From Candidatus Electrothrix scaldis (GTDB taxonomy: Bacteria > Desulfobacterota > Desulfobulbia > Desulfobulbales > Desulfobulbaceae), in NCBI GenBank assembly GCA_033584155.1, contig CP138355.1, positions 124,001 through 188,000 of the forward strand: a DNA stretch of 64,000 nucleotides, in the 5' to 3' direction. Below, one piece after another: positions 44,401 through 52,551 of the stretch (position 1 is the stretch's first letter; each line of letters opens with the position of its first letter). The position numbers and the translations under genes were made by a program. Under the pieces are notes generated by a model that ran no database searches, was not told where the DNA came from, and was given only the letters and a program-made list of their open reading frames with translations.

Positions 44401-44610
44401 TTACATATGAGGGAAAACAGGGGACAAGGCATCCATGAACAGCGGAAGGGAAGCGAATTTTTCCAGGGCATCCCGTGCTGCCTGTTTACAGTCGGAGCGA
44501 GGAGTGCCTAAGGTCAAGAGAAGTTCAATGACCTCGGTGTCGGTCAGGGCCTCAATGCCCTTTTCCTGGAATTTATCCCGGAGTCGCTGGCTTGTCTGAT
44601 TTCGTTGCAC
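44401..44610 (-). pseudogene. RadC-family N-terminal fragment
   Basis: 69 codons that match only the helix-hairpin-helix N-terminal part of RadC/YsxA proteins (LRDKFQEKGIEALTDTEVIELLLTL and ARDALEKFASL). The JAB-like metalloprotease domain, with its HxHPSG motif, is missing; the frame runs into unrelated sequence and stops. A full-length RadC has about 225 residues. Probably a relic. Confidence 0.8.
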
Positions 44611-44650
44611 TCAATCAAGACCTACGAAACTCATAAATCTATCCAGAAAA

Positions 44651-45718
44651 TCAGGAAAGAGTTGCCACATAATCATACAAGGCAAGATCTGCTTTCACTA
44701 AGGGTAAAAGGATCTCCTTTATTTCATCAGAATGCACATCATATAGTGGTTCTATTTTCGCCTTATTGAGTCGTTTTGGTTGTTCGACATAACGGAATCC
44801 ATTATCACGACAAAAAGAAGCTGCAAACTCTTTATATGATTCCGTTAAACCTACCCTCCTAAAGAGAGAACAATTTTTCTTTGCTACCTGTAGGTCTTCG
44901 TCACCAACTCTCGCTGGTCGATAATCAAGAAAATATCTTGTCTGTATATTATCAAAAAAATCAATTTCAAAGCCATCGAGATTATCAACAAAATCTCGCA
45001 GCATCGTTTTGATATCCTTTTTTTTCAAGGCCAACTCCATTGCAAGCTTCTGCACCACAGGGGGATGCCTTTTATAAAAATCACTTAATGTATCAACCCC
45101 TACCCCTTTCACCCAATTCAGATGGGAATGCAAGTGTTTAAAGGGATCACGAAGAATAGTATAGTATATGAATCTGTCAGGAGGATTCAGCTGAGCTAAT
45201 TTTTCTAAGGACAAGTGCCCTGCTATATAATGATACCGCTCAAAGACCTCTGCTTTTTCATGCTGGATACCTTCAATATGGGTGATTGAAGAGCCTTCAG
45301 GAAAAAACTGCCTTGCATAGTAATTAAAAGAGGTGCCAGCAGTCTTGGGTATATGCATAAAAAAAATATTTGGCAGTTCGCCCTCACACACTTGCGCTAT
45401 CTCGTTATACTCATAGCTTGCAAGTAAGCAAGGCACCAGGCTCTTCATGTATATTTTTAAAGCAAGCCCTTCTTTCAGCTCGAAATTCTCAGGAAGAGTG
45501 AAGGTGAAGCCACATTTCCCTGTAGGATGTCCAGCTACATCTATGAGATCCTGCCTGAATTCATCATTTATCAACTCGCCTATCAACTCTTCTCCATAAT
45601 AAATATGAAGAACTATGGGTCTTGTCGGAAATATCCTCCAGTAACACCATCCGGTTATTCTCTGCGTAGTGACTGTATCAATTGCGTATTTGATGATTCT
45701 TTTTGCCATAGGGTTCAA
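44651..45718 (-). CDS. Sulfotransferase family protein
   Basis: A 355-residue cytoplasmic or peripheral protein (start at 45718 or, one ATG later, 45709). The N-terminal 110 residues are strand-rich and unassigned. From residue 115 comes a PAPS-type sulfotransferase fold: the 5'-phosphosulfate loop FFMHIPKTAGTSFNYY and the 3'-phosphate site YYTILRDPFKHLHSHL. The substrate is likely a polysaccharide or other glycan. The low GC content compared with tex suggests separate ancestry. The upstream 250 bases show no other gene. Confidence 0.85.
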   Translation of the reverse strand: MNPMAKRIIKYAIDTVTTQRITGWCYWRIFPTRPIVLHIYYGEELIGELINDEFRQDLIDVAGHPTGKCGFTFTLPENFELKEGLALKIYMKSLVPCLLASYEYNEIAQVCEGELPNIFFMHIPKTAGTSFNYYARQFFPEGSSITHIEGIQHEKAEVFERYHYIAGHLSLEKLAQLNPPDRFIYYTILRDPFKHLHSHLNWVKGVGVDTLSDFYKRHPPVVQKLAMELALKKKDIKTMLRDFVDNLDGFEIDFFDNIQTRYFLDYRPARVGDEDLQVAKKNCSLFRRVGLTESYKEFAASFCRDNGFRYVEQPKRLNKAKIEPLYDVHSDEIKEILLPLVKADLALYDYVATLS

Positions 45719-45973
45719 TTTCGTTCATTTGAGGCCTTTCCGCCTCTTTTTATCAAGTTTCACCTCAGTGCTTCACGAGCTGCATCGAAACAGCTCCATA
45801 AGAGACACATTCTCTCGTTATTGTCCATATTTTTTTATAAGCTATTTACTCAGTATGTCGACTCATGTATCATAAACAACTTAACTGTGGCCTGCTGGTC
45901 GAAAAGGCAAAGCAGAGCCCTCAAAACTTGCCAATAAAGCAAAACCGCAAACACTTACCCCAAAAATATTACG

Positions 45974-46270
45974 ATGTTTATACTTGGAAACTTCCTTTTG
46001 GCTCTGGCAAAACTTATTAATATTGTTTTTACGGCCTATACCTGGATCATCATTGCCCGCGCTGTTATATCCTGGGTCAATGCGGACCCCTACAACCCTA
46101 TCGTCAGGTTTCTTGTCCAGGTCACAGAACCGGTCTTAGAAAAAATTCGCCGCTACCTACCTCCAATGGGAGGGCTTGACCTCAGCCCTATGATCCTCAT
46201 TTTTGCCATTATCTTTCTGCAAAGCTTTCTTGTGCCAACACTCACCAGCATAGGAATGTCCATGCACTAA
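45974..46270 (+). CDS. yggT: YggT-family membrane protein
   Basis: A 98-residue protein with two hydrophobic helical regions. The family motif is YTWIIIARAVISWVNADPYNPIV, followed by LVQVTEPVLEKIRRYLPPMGGLDLSP. YggT-type proteins occur with YggS/YggU, in cell-division or osmotic contexts. It is followed after 19 bases by the yggU gene, the usual order. Confidence 0.92.
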   Translation: MFILGNFLLALAKLINIVFTAYTWIIIARAVISWVNADPYNPIVRFLVQVTEPVLEKIRRYLPPMGGLDLSPMILIFAIIFLQSFLVPTLTSIGMSMH

Positions 46271-46289
46271 TCGGGCAACGCCCTATCCC

Positions 46290-46580
46290 ATGCCCTACTT
46301 ACAGACCCAGCCCGATGGCAGCCTGATGCTCTCTCTCTATGTCCAGCCCAGAGGTGGCCAAAATGCCATCGTTGGTCTCCACGGAGAAGCAATCAAACTG
46401 CGGTTGAGTGCGCCCCCAGTGGATGGCAAGGCAAACAAGGCAATTATCGCTTTTTTTGCAAAGTCTTTAAAAATTCCCAAATCTGCGGTAACTATTAAAA
46501 GCGGCTTACAGAGTCGCATGAAAAAGATTTTATTGTCTGGAGTGGATGAAGAGCAGGTTCGCGCCCTTATTAAGGGCTAA
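46290..46580 (+). CDS. yggU: DUF167/YggU-family protein
   Basis: A 96-residue alpha/beta protein of the YggU family: LSLYVQPRGGQNAIVGLHGEAIKLRL, then SAPPVDGKANKAIIAFFAKSL, and the KIPKSAVTIKSGLQSRMKKILL end. The role is unknown but the family is widespread. Coupled with yggT. Confidence 0.92.
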   Translation: MPYLQTQPDGSLMLSLYVQPRGGQNAIVGLHGEAIKLRLSAPPVDGKANKAIIAFFAKSLKIPKSAVTIKSGLQSRMKKILLSGVDEEQVRALIKG

Positions 46581-46644
46581 TCAAGCTCTCCTCTACTCTT
46601 TATCTTAAGATATTGCGCATAACAAGGTGGTAAGGAAAAAAGGT

Positions 46645-48117
46645 ATGGAAAAAAATCAGCTAAAGACTGTCACCGAGATTTTTTCCGAAGCATGGGATCT
46701 GTATAAAAGCAAGGCCGTTTCCATCGTGCTTGTTGCCATCATCTCTCTCCTTGTGAGCGCCCTTGTCCTCGTCGGAGGAGCAACAGCAGCCTTTTTCGCC
46801 CTAGGTGGACAACCTTTCTTTGCAGGAGATCTTCGCGAACTCCTCATGAACCCAAAAGTCCTTGGAGCAGGCGTTCTCTTGCTCCTTTCGAGCATTCTCC
46901 TGGCTTCCTGGAGTCAAGCTGCTGTTCTTACGGCCACGGTTCGTCAGGACAGCAGCATCCCTGGTGTGCTCATAAAAAGCTGGAAATATGCCTTCCCCCT
47001 TCTCTGGATCACAAGCCTTTATGTCGGGATTATTACGGCAGGAATCACCTTCTTTGTTCTCCCAGGCCTGATACTCGCCTTATCACTGTCCTTTTGTTTT
47101 TTCAGTATGGCAGATGAAAATCGGACAGGCATTGATGCTCTTCTTGCCAGCCGATTCTATGTACGGGGACATTGGTGGAATACCTTGTTCAAACTCCTGC
47201 TGGTCTGGATACCTGCGTTGTTCATCAACCTCATTCCTTTCCCCTTCGTCCCTCAAATCCTCACCTTGTTTTTCACACCCTTCCTGATGCTCTACACGGC
47301 AAGGGTGTACTCTGATCTCAAAGAATGCGCAGAGGAGAGCGAGCCCTCCCTTGGTTTAGGCTGGCTTTGGGTCCTTTTCGGTGTATTCGGATTTCTTCTT
47401 CCACTGCTTACGGTTATCGGTTCCATCGTGGCTCTTGGTCCCCAGCTCCCCGAGATCATCAAGCAGGTGCAAACAAACGCCAATCAAGCTCTTGGCAGAG
47501 AGCTTTTCCCTCAGATTCTAGATGATTCTCGAAAAAATCCTGATAAAAAACCAGGCAAACCTCCGCTCGTCCGGCAACTCCCTTCTATAAATGGCTTCCT
47601 GGTCTGGAGAGACCCCATCGGAGACACCCACAATCCTCTTTTGGATATCAAAGAAGTTTCCGCAAAAGGAGAACAGGATAACCTCATCCTTGCTATTACC
47701 ATGATTCGGCCTTTTTCCGATTATTTCCTCTCTGCAAAACCAGGTAACTTTGACTCATTGGTCAGCTTTTACCTGGATACCGACACCAATCGAGCAACAG
47801 GAGGTACGCCTTTTAAGCAAGACCAGAGAAGAAACGGATATGATCTGGATGTGCAGGTACAACTTGTCGTACAGCAAGGGAAGAATACGTCAGGAAGGGC
47901 GGAAGCAAGCCTGTATCAGCTTTCTACCAATGAAAGAAGGTCTATTGGAACGTTGGATAAAAATGCTGTCACTGTATCCGGGGATACAGTGACAATTCGT
48001 GTACCTTATACGCAGTTGAAGGCCGCTTCCGGGGATATCATCAGAGTCTGCTATCAGGAAGCGGCACAGGAAAAGGGACGCAGCTTAGCCAAGGATAAAT
48101 TGGTGCCGCTCAAATAA
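46645..48117 (+). CDS. Multi-spanning membrane protein with a C-terminal strand-rich domain
   Basis: About 490 residues from ATG 46645, preferred over the GTG at 46627 because AAGGA lies 8-9 bases before it. Residues 1-270 contain about six helices and a glycerophosphoryl/DUF-like arrangement (VTEIFSEAWDLYKSKAVSIVL at the start is typical of proteins that bundle a membrane domain of unknown function). Residues 310-490 are soluble and beta-rich, including YLDTDTNRATGGTPF, a feature resembling secreted carbohydrate-binding or DOMON-like strands. Function unknown; it follows yggU after 64 bases. Confidence 0.75.
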   Translation: MEKNQLKTVTEIFSEAWDLYKSKAVSIVLVAIISLLVSALVLVGGATAAFFALGGQPFFAGDLRELLMNPKVLGAGVLLLLSSILLASWSQAAVLTATVRQDSSIPGVLIKSWKYAFPLLWITSLYVGIITAGITFFVLPGLILALSLSFCFFSMADENRTGIDALLASRFYVRGHWWNTLFKLLLVWIPALFINLIPFPFVPQILTLFFTPFLMLYTARVYSDLKECAEESEPSLGLGWLWVLFGVFGFLLPLLTVIGSIVALGPQLPEIIKQVQTNANQALGRELFPQILDDSRKNPDKKPGKPPLVRQLPSINGFLVWRDPIGDTHNPLLDIKEVSAKGEQDNLILAITMIRPFSDYFLSAKPGNFDSLVSFYLDTDTNRATGGTPFKQDQRRNGYDLDVQVQLVVQQGKNTSGRAEASLYQLSTNERRSIGTLDKNAVTVSGDTVTIRVPYTQLKAASGDIIRVCYQEAAQEKGRSLAKDKLVPLK

Positions 48118-48126
48118 GGGCTCTTC

Positions 48127-48525
48127 TTACTTGTGGGTAACCGGATAACTGTTCATAAGCCACTCAGTCCAACCGCCGCTCAAGGCGTAAACATGCGTAA
48201 AACCCTTTTCCATGAGCTTCTGGGCCAATCGACCACTTGTCCCTAAGCCCTCACAAGCACAATAAAGGACCAGCGGGGTGTTTTTATGAAAGTTCTCTGC
48301 CCAAACATCTACTTTATCGCCTGGCAGACGAATTGCACCAGGAATTTTATTATCACTGGCATTCCAATGATTATCAGCGCGCACATCCAAAATCGTGTAC
48401 TCATAGGAACCAAGCTTGGACTTCAGCTCCTCCTTGCTGATCGTTTGAATATCAGCGGAAAGTGCTTGATTTGCACCACCTATCCCCAGTAATACGGCAA
48501 CGACGAGCAGCAGAATGTTTTTCAT
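48127..48525 (-). CDS. Periplasmic rhodanese
   Basis: A 132-residue single-domain rhodanese from ATG 48525 (an AGGAG box is directly upstream; the frame extends to 48561). Signal peptide MKNILLLVVAVLLGIGGANQALS. The domain has ILDVRADNHWNASDNKIPGAI, the active-site loop LYCACEGLGTSGRLA with the nucleophilic cysteine, and the final GGWTEWL. It should carry sulfane sulfur in the periplasm. A diverged second copy with an in-frame TGA in the same loop lies directly upstream on the same strand. Confidence 0.9.
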   Translation of the reverse strand: MKNILLLVVAVLLGIGGANQALSADIQTISKEELKSKLGSYEYTILDVRADNHWNASDNKIPGAIRLPGDKVDVWAENFHKNTPLVLYCACEGLGTSGRLAQKLMEKGFTHVYALSGGWTEWLMNSYPVTHK

Positions 48526-48635
48526 GACATTTTCTCCTTTATAAAATAGTTGCTGATCCATTTACTTGTTGCTTACAGACTGTCTTGACTCATCAACAGG
48601 GCATGGGATGCTTCAACTACTGCAACCAGAAGAGC

Positions 48636-48948
48636 CTATTTCTTTTCCACAGGAAAATCACCAGCCCTCCATTGCCTCCAGCCCCCTTTTCAGGACATAG
48701 ACATCAGTAAAATCTCTTGCTACGAATTTGCGTGCCAAACTGGCACTGCCTCTTTCGTTCACTCATGAACAATAGAGAATCATTGTATTATCCTTAGGTA
48801 AGAATGACGACCATTCATCAAAATTATCCCACGTCACCTGGATTGCGCCGGGGATTTTAAACTTACTACGGCTCCAGCCTCTTATTAAGTATCCAAGGGC
48901 CGTCCCGATGCAACATACTGATTTTATCTTCAATAAATACACATTCAC
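48636..48948 (-). pseudogene. Rhodanese homologue with in-frame TGA (selenocysteine-type), 5' end damaged
   Basis: A second rhodanese reading on the minus strand: FKIPGAIQVTWDNFDEWSSF, then TMILYCS, a TGA at 48763-48765, and the frame continues VNERGSASLARKFVARDF and DVYVLKRGWRQWRAGDFP to TAG at 48636. The TGA replaces the second cysteine of the CxC loop of its neighbour (YCAC). Sixteen bases after the TGA a perfect 5-bp hairpin GTGCC-AGTTT-GGCAC (48746-48732) with a GT in its loop fits a bacterial SECIS. Upstream, a KISMLHRDGPWIL segment lies in another frame, consistent with a 2-base deletion before RGWSRSKF, and no signal peptide is found. So the Sec part looks intact but the N-terminus is broken or misassembled. 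Confidence 0.7.
48732..48746 (-). promoter_or_regulatory. SECIS-like hairpin for the rhodanese TGA
   Basis: Stem GTGCC / GGCAC with loop AGTTT, extended by an outer GC/GC pair around an A bulge. It begins 16 bases after the TGA, and the loop GT lies 22-23 bases after it, within the distance that bacterial SelB hairpins require. Inference from structure; no selenocysteine genes are in the window. Confidence 0.55.
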
Positions 48949-49415
48949 TCTCTATCTACTAGCACTGTACAGTTTTTTACATTGCATGTACAGTTTTTTT
49001 TATATTAAATTTTTAATCTTTTGTAAATAATTGCAACAGCGTGGCACACATTTCTGTAACCAAGACCAGGAAAGACCTCTCTTCCTGGCCTCGTTAGGGC
49101 AACAACCCAATATGGGTTCGATATGAATTTACTTTCTCGCAGAGCATAAAAAGGAAGAGATCGAAGTAAAACAAGAAAAGGAACACTGAGCAAGGAAGCG
49201 ATAATGGCAAGGAGGGGGTAAAAAAAGACAAAAAAAACCGCAAACCAATGAAGGCTACGGGCTTTACGTCAAAGTCAAAGGACGAGATGGACTCGTAACC
49301 CTCTATTTTCCCTCTGTCAGTTCCTCATACAGGGCAAAAAGAAACTGCATCCTTTTCAGTTCGTTGGCAAAGGCCTGCCGCTTCTTGTGACGGCAGCTGA
49401 GCCTTAAAAAAAACA
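48949..49415. other. Repeat-rich intergenic region
   Basis: AT-rich spacer without a credible gene. It contains a direct repeat GTACAGTTTTTT (near 48966 and 48990) and a degenerate copy of the tRNA-Leu terminator region (49231-49290). Open frames here lack family resemblance. Confidence 0.5.
49231..49290. repeat. Degenerate second copy of the tRNA-Leu downstream region
   Basis: A-run, then AACCAATGAAGG and ACGGGCTT, ACGTCAAA and GACGAGATGGA, matching the sequence between the tRNA-Leu(CAG) 3' end and its terminator (53306-53360) in the same orientation, with several changes that spoil the hairpin. No tRNA is present here. Confidence 0.6.
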
Positions 49416-49594
49416 GGCCCCGCCTTTAAAAGATGATAACTGTCCTTTTTATTCCAGACCCTCGGCATGAAAAGGTGACGACTGTTTTTTTAATTCCAAG
49501 CCCCCGTCTTTAAAAGAAGATGACTGTCCTTTTTATTCCATGCCTCCGGTATTAAAAGGTGATGACCATTCTTTTAATACCAGGCCTCCGGTTT
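49416..49594. repeat. Tandem 41-42 bp palindromic repeat, 4.3 copies
   Basis: Units start at 49416, 49457, 49499, 49541 and (partial) 49583. Each has a C-rich head, a TTAAAAG-type stem, a GATGACTGTC-like middle and a CTTTTTATTCCA end. In the fourth unit the stem TATTAAAAG/CTTTTAATA is a perfect 9-bp inverted repeat around a GTGATGACCATT centre. Lengths 41, 42, 42 and 42. Not CRISPR: repeats are directly abutting with no spacers. Confidence 0.85.
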
Positions 49595-49655
49595 CTTTTC
49601 CTGACAGCCCGGTTGTACAAGGTAAGCCCCTGCTGTTTTCCTGTCCGGACATGGC

Positions 49656-49690
49656 GGATAATCCAGGCATCGGGGCGTTGAAGATGAGGG
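49656..49690 (+). repeat. Direct repeat B, copy 1
   Basis: 35 bases, with GGCATCGGG and CGTTGAAG as conserved cores, matching 52324-52358 at 30 of 35 positions in the same orientation. It lies just beyond the vapC stop. Confidence 0.65.
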
Positions 49691-49722
49691 GGGATGTGCT
49701 CAGGATAGCCGGGTGGACCGAG

Positions 49723-50103
49723 TCAGCCCGACTGCTTCCTGAAAAACTTCACTCCCGGCAGCCCCTTGAAATGCGCGTCCGAAGTAACCAGCAGGGCCTC
49801 ATGAAAGCGGGAGGTGGCATAGATAATGGAATCTGCAAAAGAAAGGGAATATTCTGCGGAGAGATCAGCAGCGGAAAGGGCTATTGCTGTTGACAGGGGA
49901 ACAACACTGCCCTGTTCAGTTATGGCTGCGGCTTCCAGAGCTGTCTGAAGATTCCGCTTCCGGGCAGTCCATTTATACAGCTCATACTGAACTGAAGTCG
50001 GCACGATGACCGATTCAATCGGGCTGAAATACGGTTCAAACTGAGCACAAAGCGGACCGTCTGTCAGCCACTCAATCCAGCCGCAGGTATCAATCAGGAT
50101 CAT
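49723..50103 (-). CDS. vapC: PIN-domain toxin, VapC family
   Basis: A 126-residue RNase toxin from ATG 50103, where the typical start MILIDTCGWIEWL begins (the frame is open to 50151). The PIN acids are Asp5 in ILIDT, a glutamate in VQYELYKW, and the aspartates in ALSAADLSAEYSL and SFADSIIYAT. It should cleave tRNA or rRNA when freed. It overlaps the VapB stop by 4 bases. Confidence 0.93.
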   Translation of the reverse strand: MILIDTCGWIEWLTDGPLCAQFEPYFSPIESVIVPTSVQYELYKWTARKRNLQTALEAAAITEQGSVVPLSTAIALSAADLSAEYSLSFADSIIYATSRFHEALLVTSDAHFKGLPGVKFFRKQSG

Positions 50104-50324
50104 TCCGGGCTGCGCTCCGTCCTGTCCCTGTATTCGGATGAATCCGCGCATTCACAGCCGGAGAGCATGCCCTTTGCCTCCTTAACTGATCGCTGCGGGA
50201 TCAACTCAATGATACGGCCCCGCGCAAGCAGGGTGAACTGCTGCCCGGCTCTGAGGTCAAGGGCGTTGCGCATGGCTTTGGGAATGGACAACTGAAATGT
50301 GCTGGAGAGTTTTGCCTGAAGCAT
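50100..50324 (-). CDS. vapB: AbrB-type antitoxin, VapB family
   Basis: A 74-residue antitoxin with a swapped-hairpin AbrB N-terminus (LSSTFQLSIPKAMRNALDLRAGQQFTLLARGRIIELIP) that should bind the promoter as a dimer, and a charged tail (SGCECADSSEYRDRTER) that inhibits VapC. The ATGA overlap with vapC shows coupled translation. Confidence 0.93.
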   Translation of the reverse strand: MLQAKLSSTFQLSIPKAMRNALDLRAGQQFTLLARGRIIELIPQRSVKEAKGMLSGCECADSSEYRDRTERSPE

Positions 50325-50496
50325 AAGTTTTACCTTTTATCTATCGTTCTTTCTTGAGAATAGGCTATTGTTGATCCGCACACAAGTCTTTTCTGTTCTT
50401 TCCTGCCTGTTGACTGATGTGCATTCAGGAGGCAATTTGGTCAACGGGAACAGAAAAACAGGGGAAGTCCATTCACGAATGAATTCCATCCTGTCC
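50325..50496. other. Spacer upstream of vapBC
   Basis: It should carry the vapBC promoter and operator. The plus-strand frame at 50368-50643 lacks a ribosome-binding site and family similarity, and is not called. Confidence 0.4.
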
Positions 50497-50661
50497 TTAT
50501 GGAGATACAAAAATATCCTTGCATATTTTAATGATATTTGCGATTCCGACCGCGATGCCGATGTAATCCTTTATTCTGGAAACGACAGATGGGGATTCCG
50601 ATTCATCCTTTTGGGACTTTTGAAGATGAACAGTTGTTGTTGATTTACTTTTTAAAGCCAT
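50497..50661 (-). CDS. Small protein with one hydrophobic helix
   Basis: A 54-residue protein from ATG 50661, supported by AAGGAG 7 bases upstream. After a polar start (KSKSTTTVHLQKSQKDE) it has a helix-forming end, IKDYIGIAVGIANIIKICKDIF, amphipathic or weakly membrane-spanning. Its length and make-up suggest a membrane-active peptide such as a toxin or leader, but no family was recognised. Confidence 0.45.
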   Translation of the reverse strand: MALKSKSTTTVHLQKSQKDESESPSVVSRIKDYIGIAVGIANIIKICKDIFVSP

Positions 50662-50765
50662 ACAGTTTCTCCTTGGTAACTTGTGATCCTTCGTTTCTTC
50701 CATGAAGACTATACGGCTGTTTTGACATGGAATCTATATGATAAAAATTCCCTTTTGAAAAAAAG

Positions 50766-50799
50766 TAAAAAAAGCCCGCTATTGCAGTAATAGCAGGCC
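50766..50799 (-). terminator. Rho-independent terminator
   Basis: Near-perfect stem GCCTGCTATT / AATAGCGGGC around a short loop; on the minus strand it is followed by seven T residues. It ends transcription of the gene at 50875. Confidence 0.85.
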
Positions 50800-50874
50800 A
50801 TCGCGAGTATTTCCTTACAGAAGCCACCCGAATACTTTTTATCAGTTGTCAGATCAGTCTGTTAAGTATTATTC

Positions 50875-51570
50875 TTATTTCTTGGGCTTTCTTTCGTCTA
50901 TCACCTGCCGGACAAGACCGGGTAAGGTGCCGCCTAGATCAAGCGGCCTGTTCAATATTGCTATCAACTGTTGAAGCATCCCGTTCGGATTATTAGTTGG
51001 ACGTTTACCTGAAACATTATGGCATTTTTGATAAAGGCGCTCTACCAAAAAACGTTCGGCTATCTTTCCTTGGCCTTTTCGCCGACCTGTTCGACTTTGT
51101 TGTTTCTTCACGCGGTTGGAAATATGACGAATCATACCGAGGTCAAAAAGGAGATGTGATTTACCGCAACTGGAGTTAGGATTGTCGAGCTGCCTTGCAG
51201 CCCACTCGTATGAATTAAGGTTTGACTGAATTTTATTTTGTAGGTGAGATACGAGTTTATTGTCATTTAGAAGTTTTTCCAGCGCACTGGCGTGTTCCCC
51301 AAGCTGAAAAAGTTTTTTATTCAGATCGTTTATTGTGACACCTCCGTAATATTTCCTTTTCACTAAAAAAGATTCCCCAATAAAGTGTATACCTGCTAAG
51401 GAATCTTTTCCCATCAACTCGACAAGTTCTATTTCCTCTTCATTAGTAAACAGGTTGGCTGGGACAGTTCCTTGTATTGCCTTCGGCCAAATATAGCATT
51501 CACCAATATCATTTGAACTTGTATCATCTTTCGATGATTCTTCGTTATACACAACCAACATATTCTTCAT
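50875..51570 (-). CDS. Hypothetical accessory protein
   Basis: A 231-residue soluble protein with no recognised domain. The N-terminal third is acidic; the middle is a helix-rich stretch (INDLNKKLFQLGEHASALEKLL); the C-terminal third is basic (RVKKQQSRTGRRKGQGKIAERFLVERLYQKCH), which might bind nucleic acid. It has its own terminator. Low GC content fits an acquired gene in this accessory block. Confidence 0.6.
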   Translation of the reverse strand: MKNMLVVYNEESSKDDTSSNDIGECYIWPKAIQGTVPANLFTNEEEIELVELMGKDSLAGIHFIGESFLVKRKYYGGVTINDLNKKLFQLGEHASALEKLLNDNKLVSHLQNKIQSNLNSYEWAARQLDNPNSSCGKSHLLFDLGMIRHISNRVKKQQSRTGRRKGQGKIAERFLVERLYQKCHNVSGKRPTNNPNGMLQQLIAILNRPLDLGGTLPGLVRQVIDERKPKK

Positions 51571-51671
51571 AAAACCCTATCCTTCAATTAAGATGAGATG
51601 ATAACCTTTCTTATGCGACTAACACCCCCGGAATAAGCTGCTGACCGAAAGGCCGGTCATTCTTGGACCTG

Positions 51672-51896
51672 TTATTGTCCTTCGTCATCAATGATAATAG
51701 GTGTTCCCACGGTGTCCTCTACTACGGTATGACATTCGACAACAAACCACTCGTTAAACAGGTTGAACGTCCTCTTCTCTGGCCAGAGTTTCCTGTCAGT
51801 GTACCAGGACGCCAACTCCGCCTCAAAGAGGGTTTCATAATTACGCTTTATCCAACGCTCAACATCCGTTGTATCCTCTGCATCTTCATCCGACAC
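51672..51896 (-). CDS. Acidic hypothetical protein, possibly 5'-truncated
   Basis: From GTG 51896 it encodes 74 residues (SDEDAEDTTDVERWIKRNYE, then ELASWYTDRKLWP and EWFVVECHTVVED). The open frame continues upstream without a start to a stop at about 52011, still in protein-like sequence (AVEWINEADPSAEGQGV). This suggests a longer gene whose 5' end was lost where the 15-bp inverted repeat at 51988 begins. Family unknown. Confidence 0.45.
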   Translation of the reverse strand: MSDEDAEDTTDVERWIKRNYETLFEAELASWYTDRKLWPEKRTFNLFNEWFVVECHTVVEDTVGTPIIIDDEGQ

Positions 51897-51987
51897 AAGA
51901 TAGACTATCCCGTCATTATGTACGTTTTCTACCGTTACACCTTGGCCTTCAGCAGAAGGATCAGCTTCATTTATCCATTCAACCGCT

Positions 51988-52215
51988 TTGGGTGCGGCTC
52001 TTCTTATTCAATTCTAGCTAACTAATAATACATCAATTGTAGATTTCAAATTGAGCGTTATTCGCTCGAACTGCTCGACTTTTAATCCGGTAAAAATAGA
52101 CCCCATAATTACCACCGCATTAACAGGAACAGTTTAGGCAAATAACAGTTAAAGTGAAATGAAGTATTGACACTTTTTCAAGACGATAACTTTGATTTAA
52201 AAGAGCCGCACCCAA
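51988..52215. repeat. 228-bp segment bounded by 15-bp inverted repeats
   Basis: TTGGGTGCGGCTCTT at 51988-52002 and its perfect complement at 52201-52215. The inside contains a GAGCG/CGCTC hairpin near 52054-52068. It may be a small non-autonomous element; it coincides with the broken 5' end of the acidic hypothetical gene. No other IS features are seen. Confidence 0.45.
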
Positions 52216-52551
52216 CCGCTTTTTGCTTATATCTCAGAATGATTGCTGCTCTGTTAATAGTCATTTTTTATAATACCTGTTTTTGTACATGTTTTATGCA
52301 AAGCTGTTGCGCATCTTGTCAGCGGGTCATCCGGGCATCGGGTCGTTGAAGCTGAGGGAGTGGAAAAAGGGAAGGAGGGGTAATGAGGTTGTACGGACGC
52401 GGCTCAAGTCATTGATGCGGGCTTAGTGCGCCTTCATCAGGGCACTTCCTTAACAGACTTGAGCCGCTGGCAGAGTAGGGGGGCTTTTCAACCGCATATC
52501 CAGCCAACGCGGGATAGTTGCTGCGGAATAAAAAAGAAGAAGGGCGAGCTC
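52216..52551. other. Non-coding region with direct repeat B
   Basis: No convincing gene. Direct repeat B copy 2 is at 52324-52358. A 60-codon plus-strand frame at 52167-52349 crosses the repeat and the inverted-repeat element and is not supported. Confidence 0.4.
52324..52358 (+). repeat. Direct repeat B, copy 2
   Basis: 30 of 35 bases identical with 49656-49690, same orientation. The two copies bracket vapBC and the hypothetical genes. Confidence 0.65.

Noticed and set aside
48763-48765. Simple nonsense mutation in the second rhodanese
   Set aside because: The hairpin at the right distance and the replacement of a cysteine make selenocysteine more likely, though a nonsense mutation cannot be excluded because the 5' end is damaged.
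49540-49893. 117-codon plus-strand frame across the tandem repeat and vapC
   Set aside because: It starts within the repeat, is antisense to vapC and has no known family.
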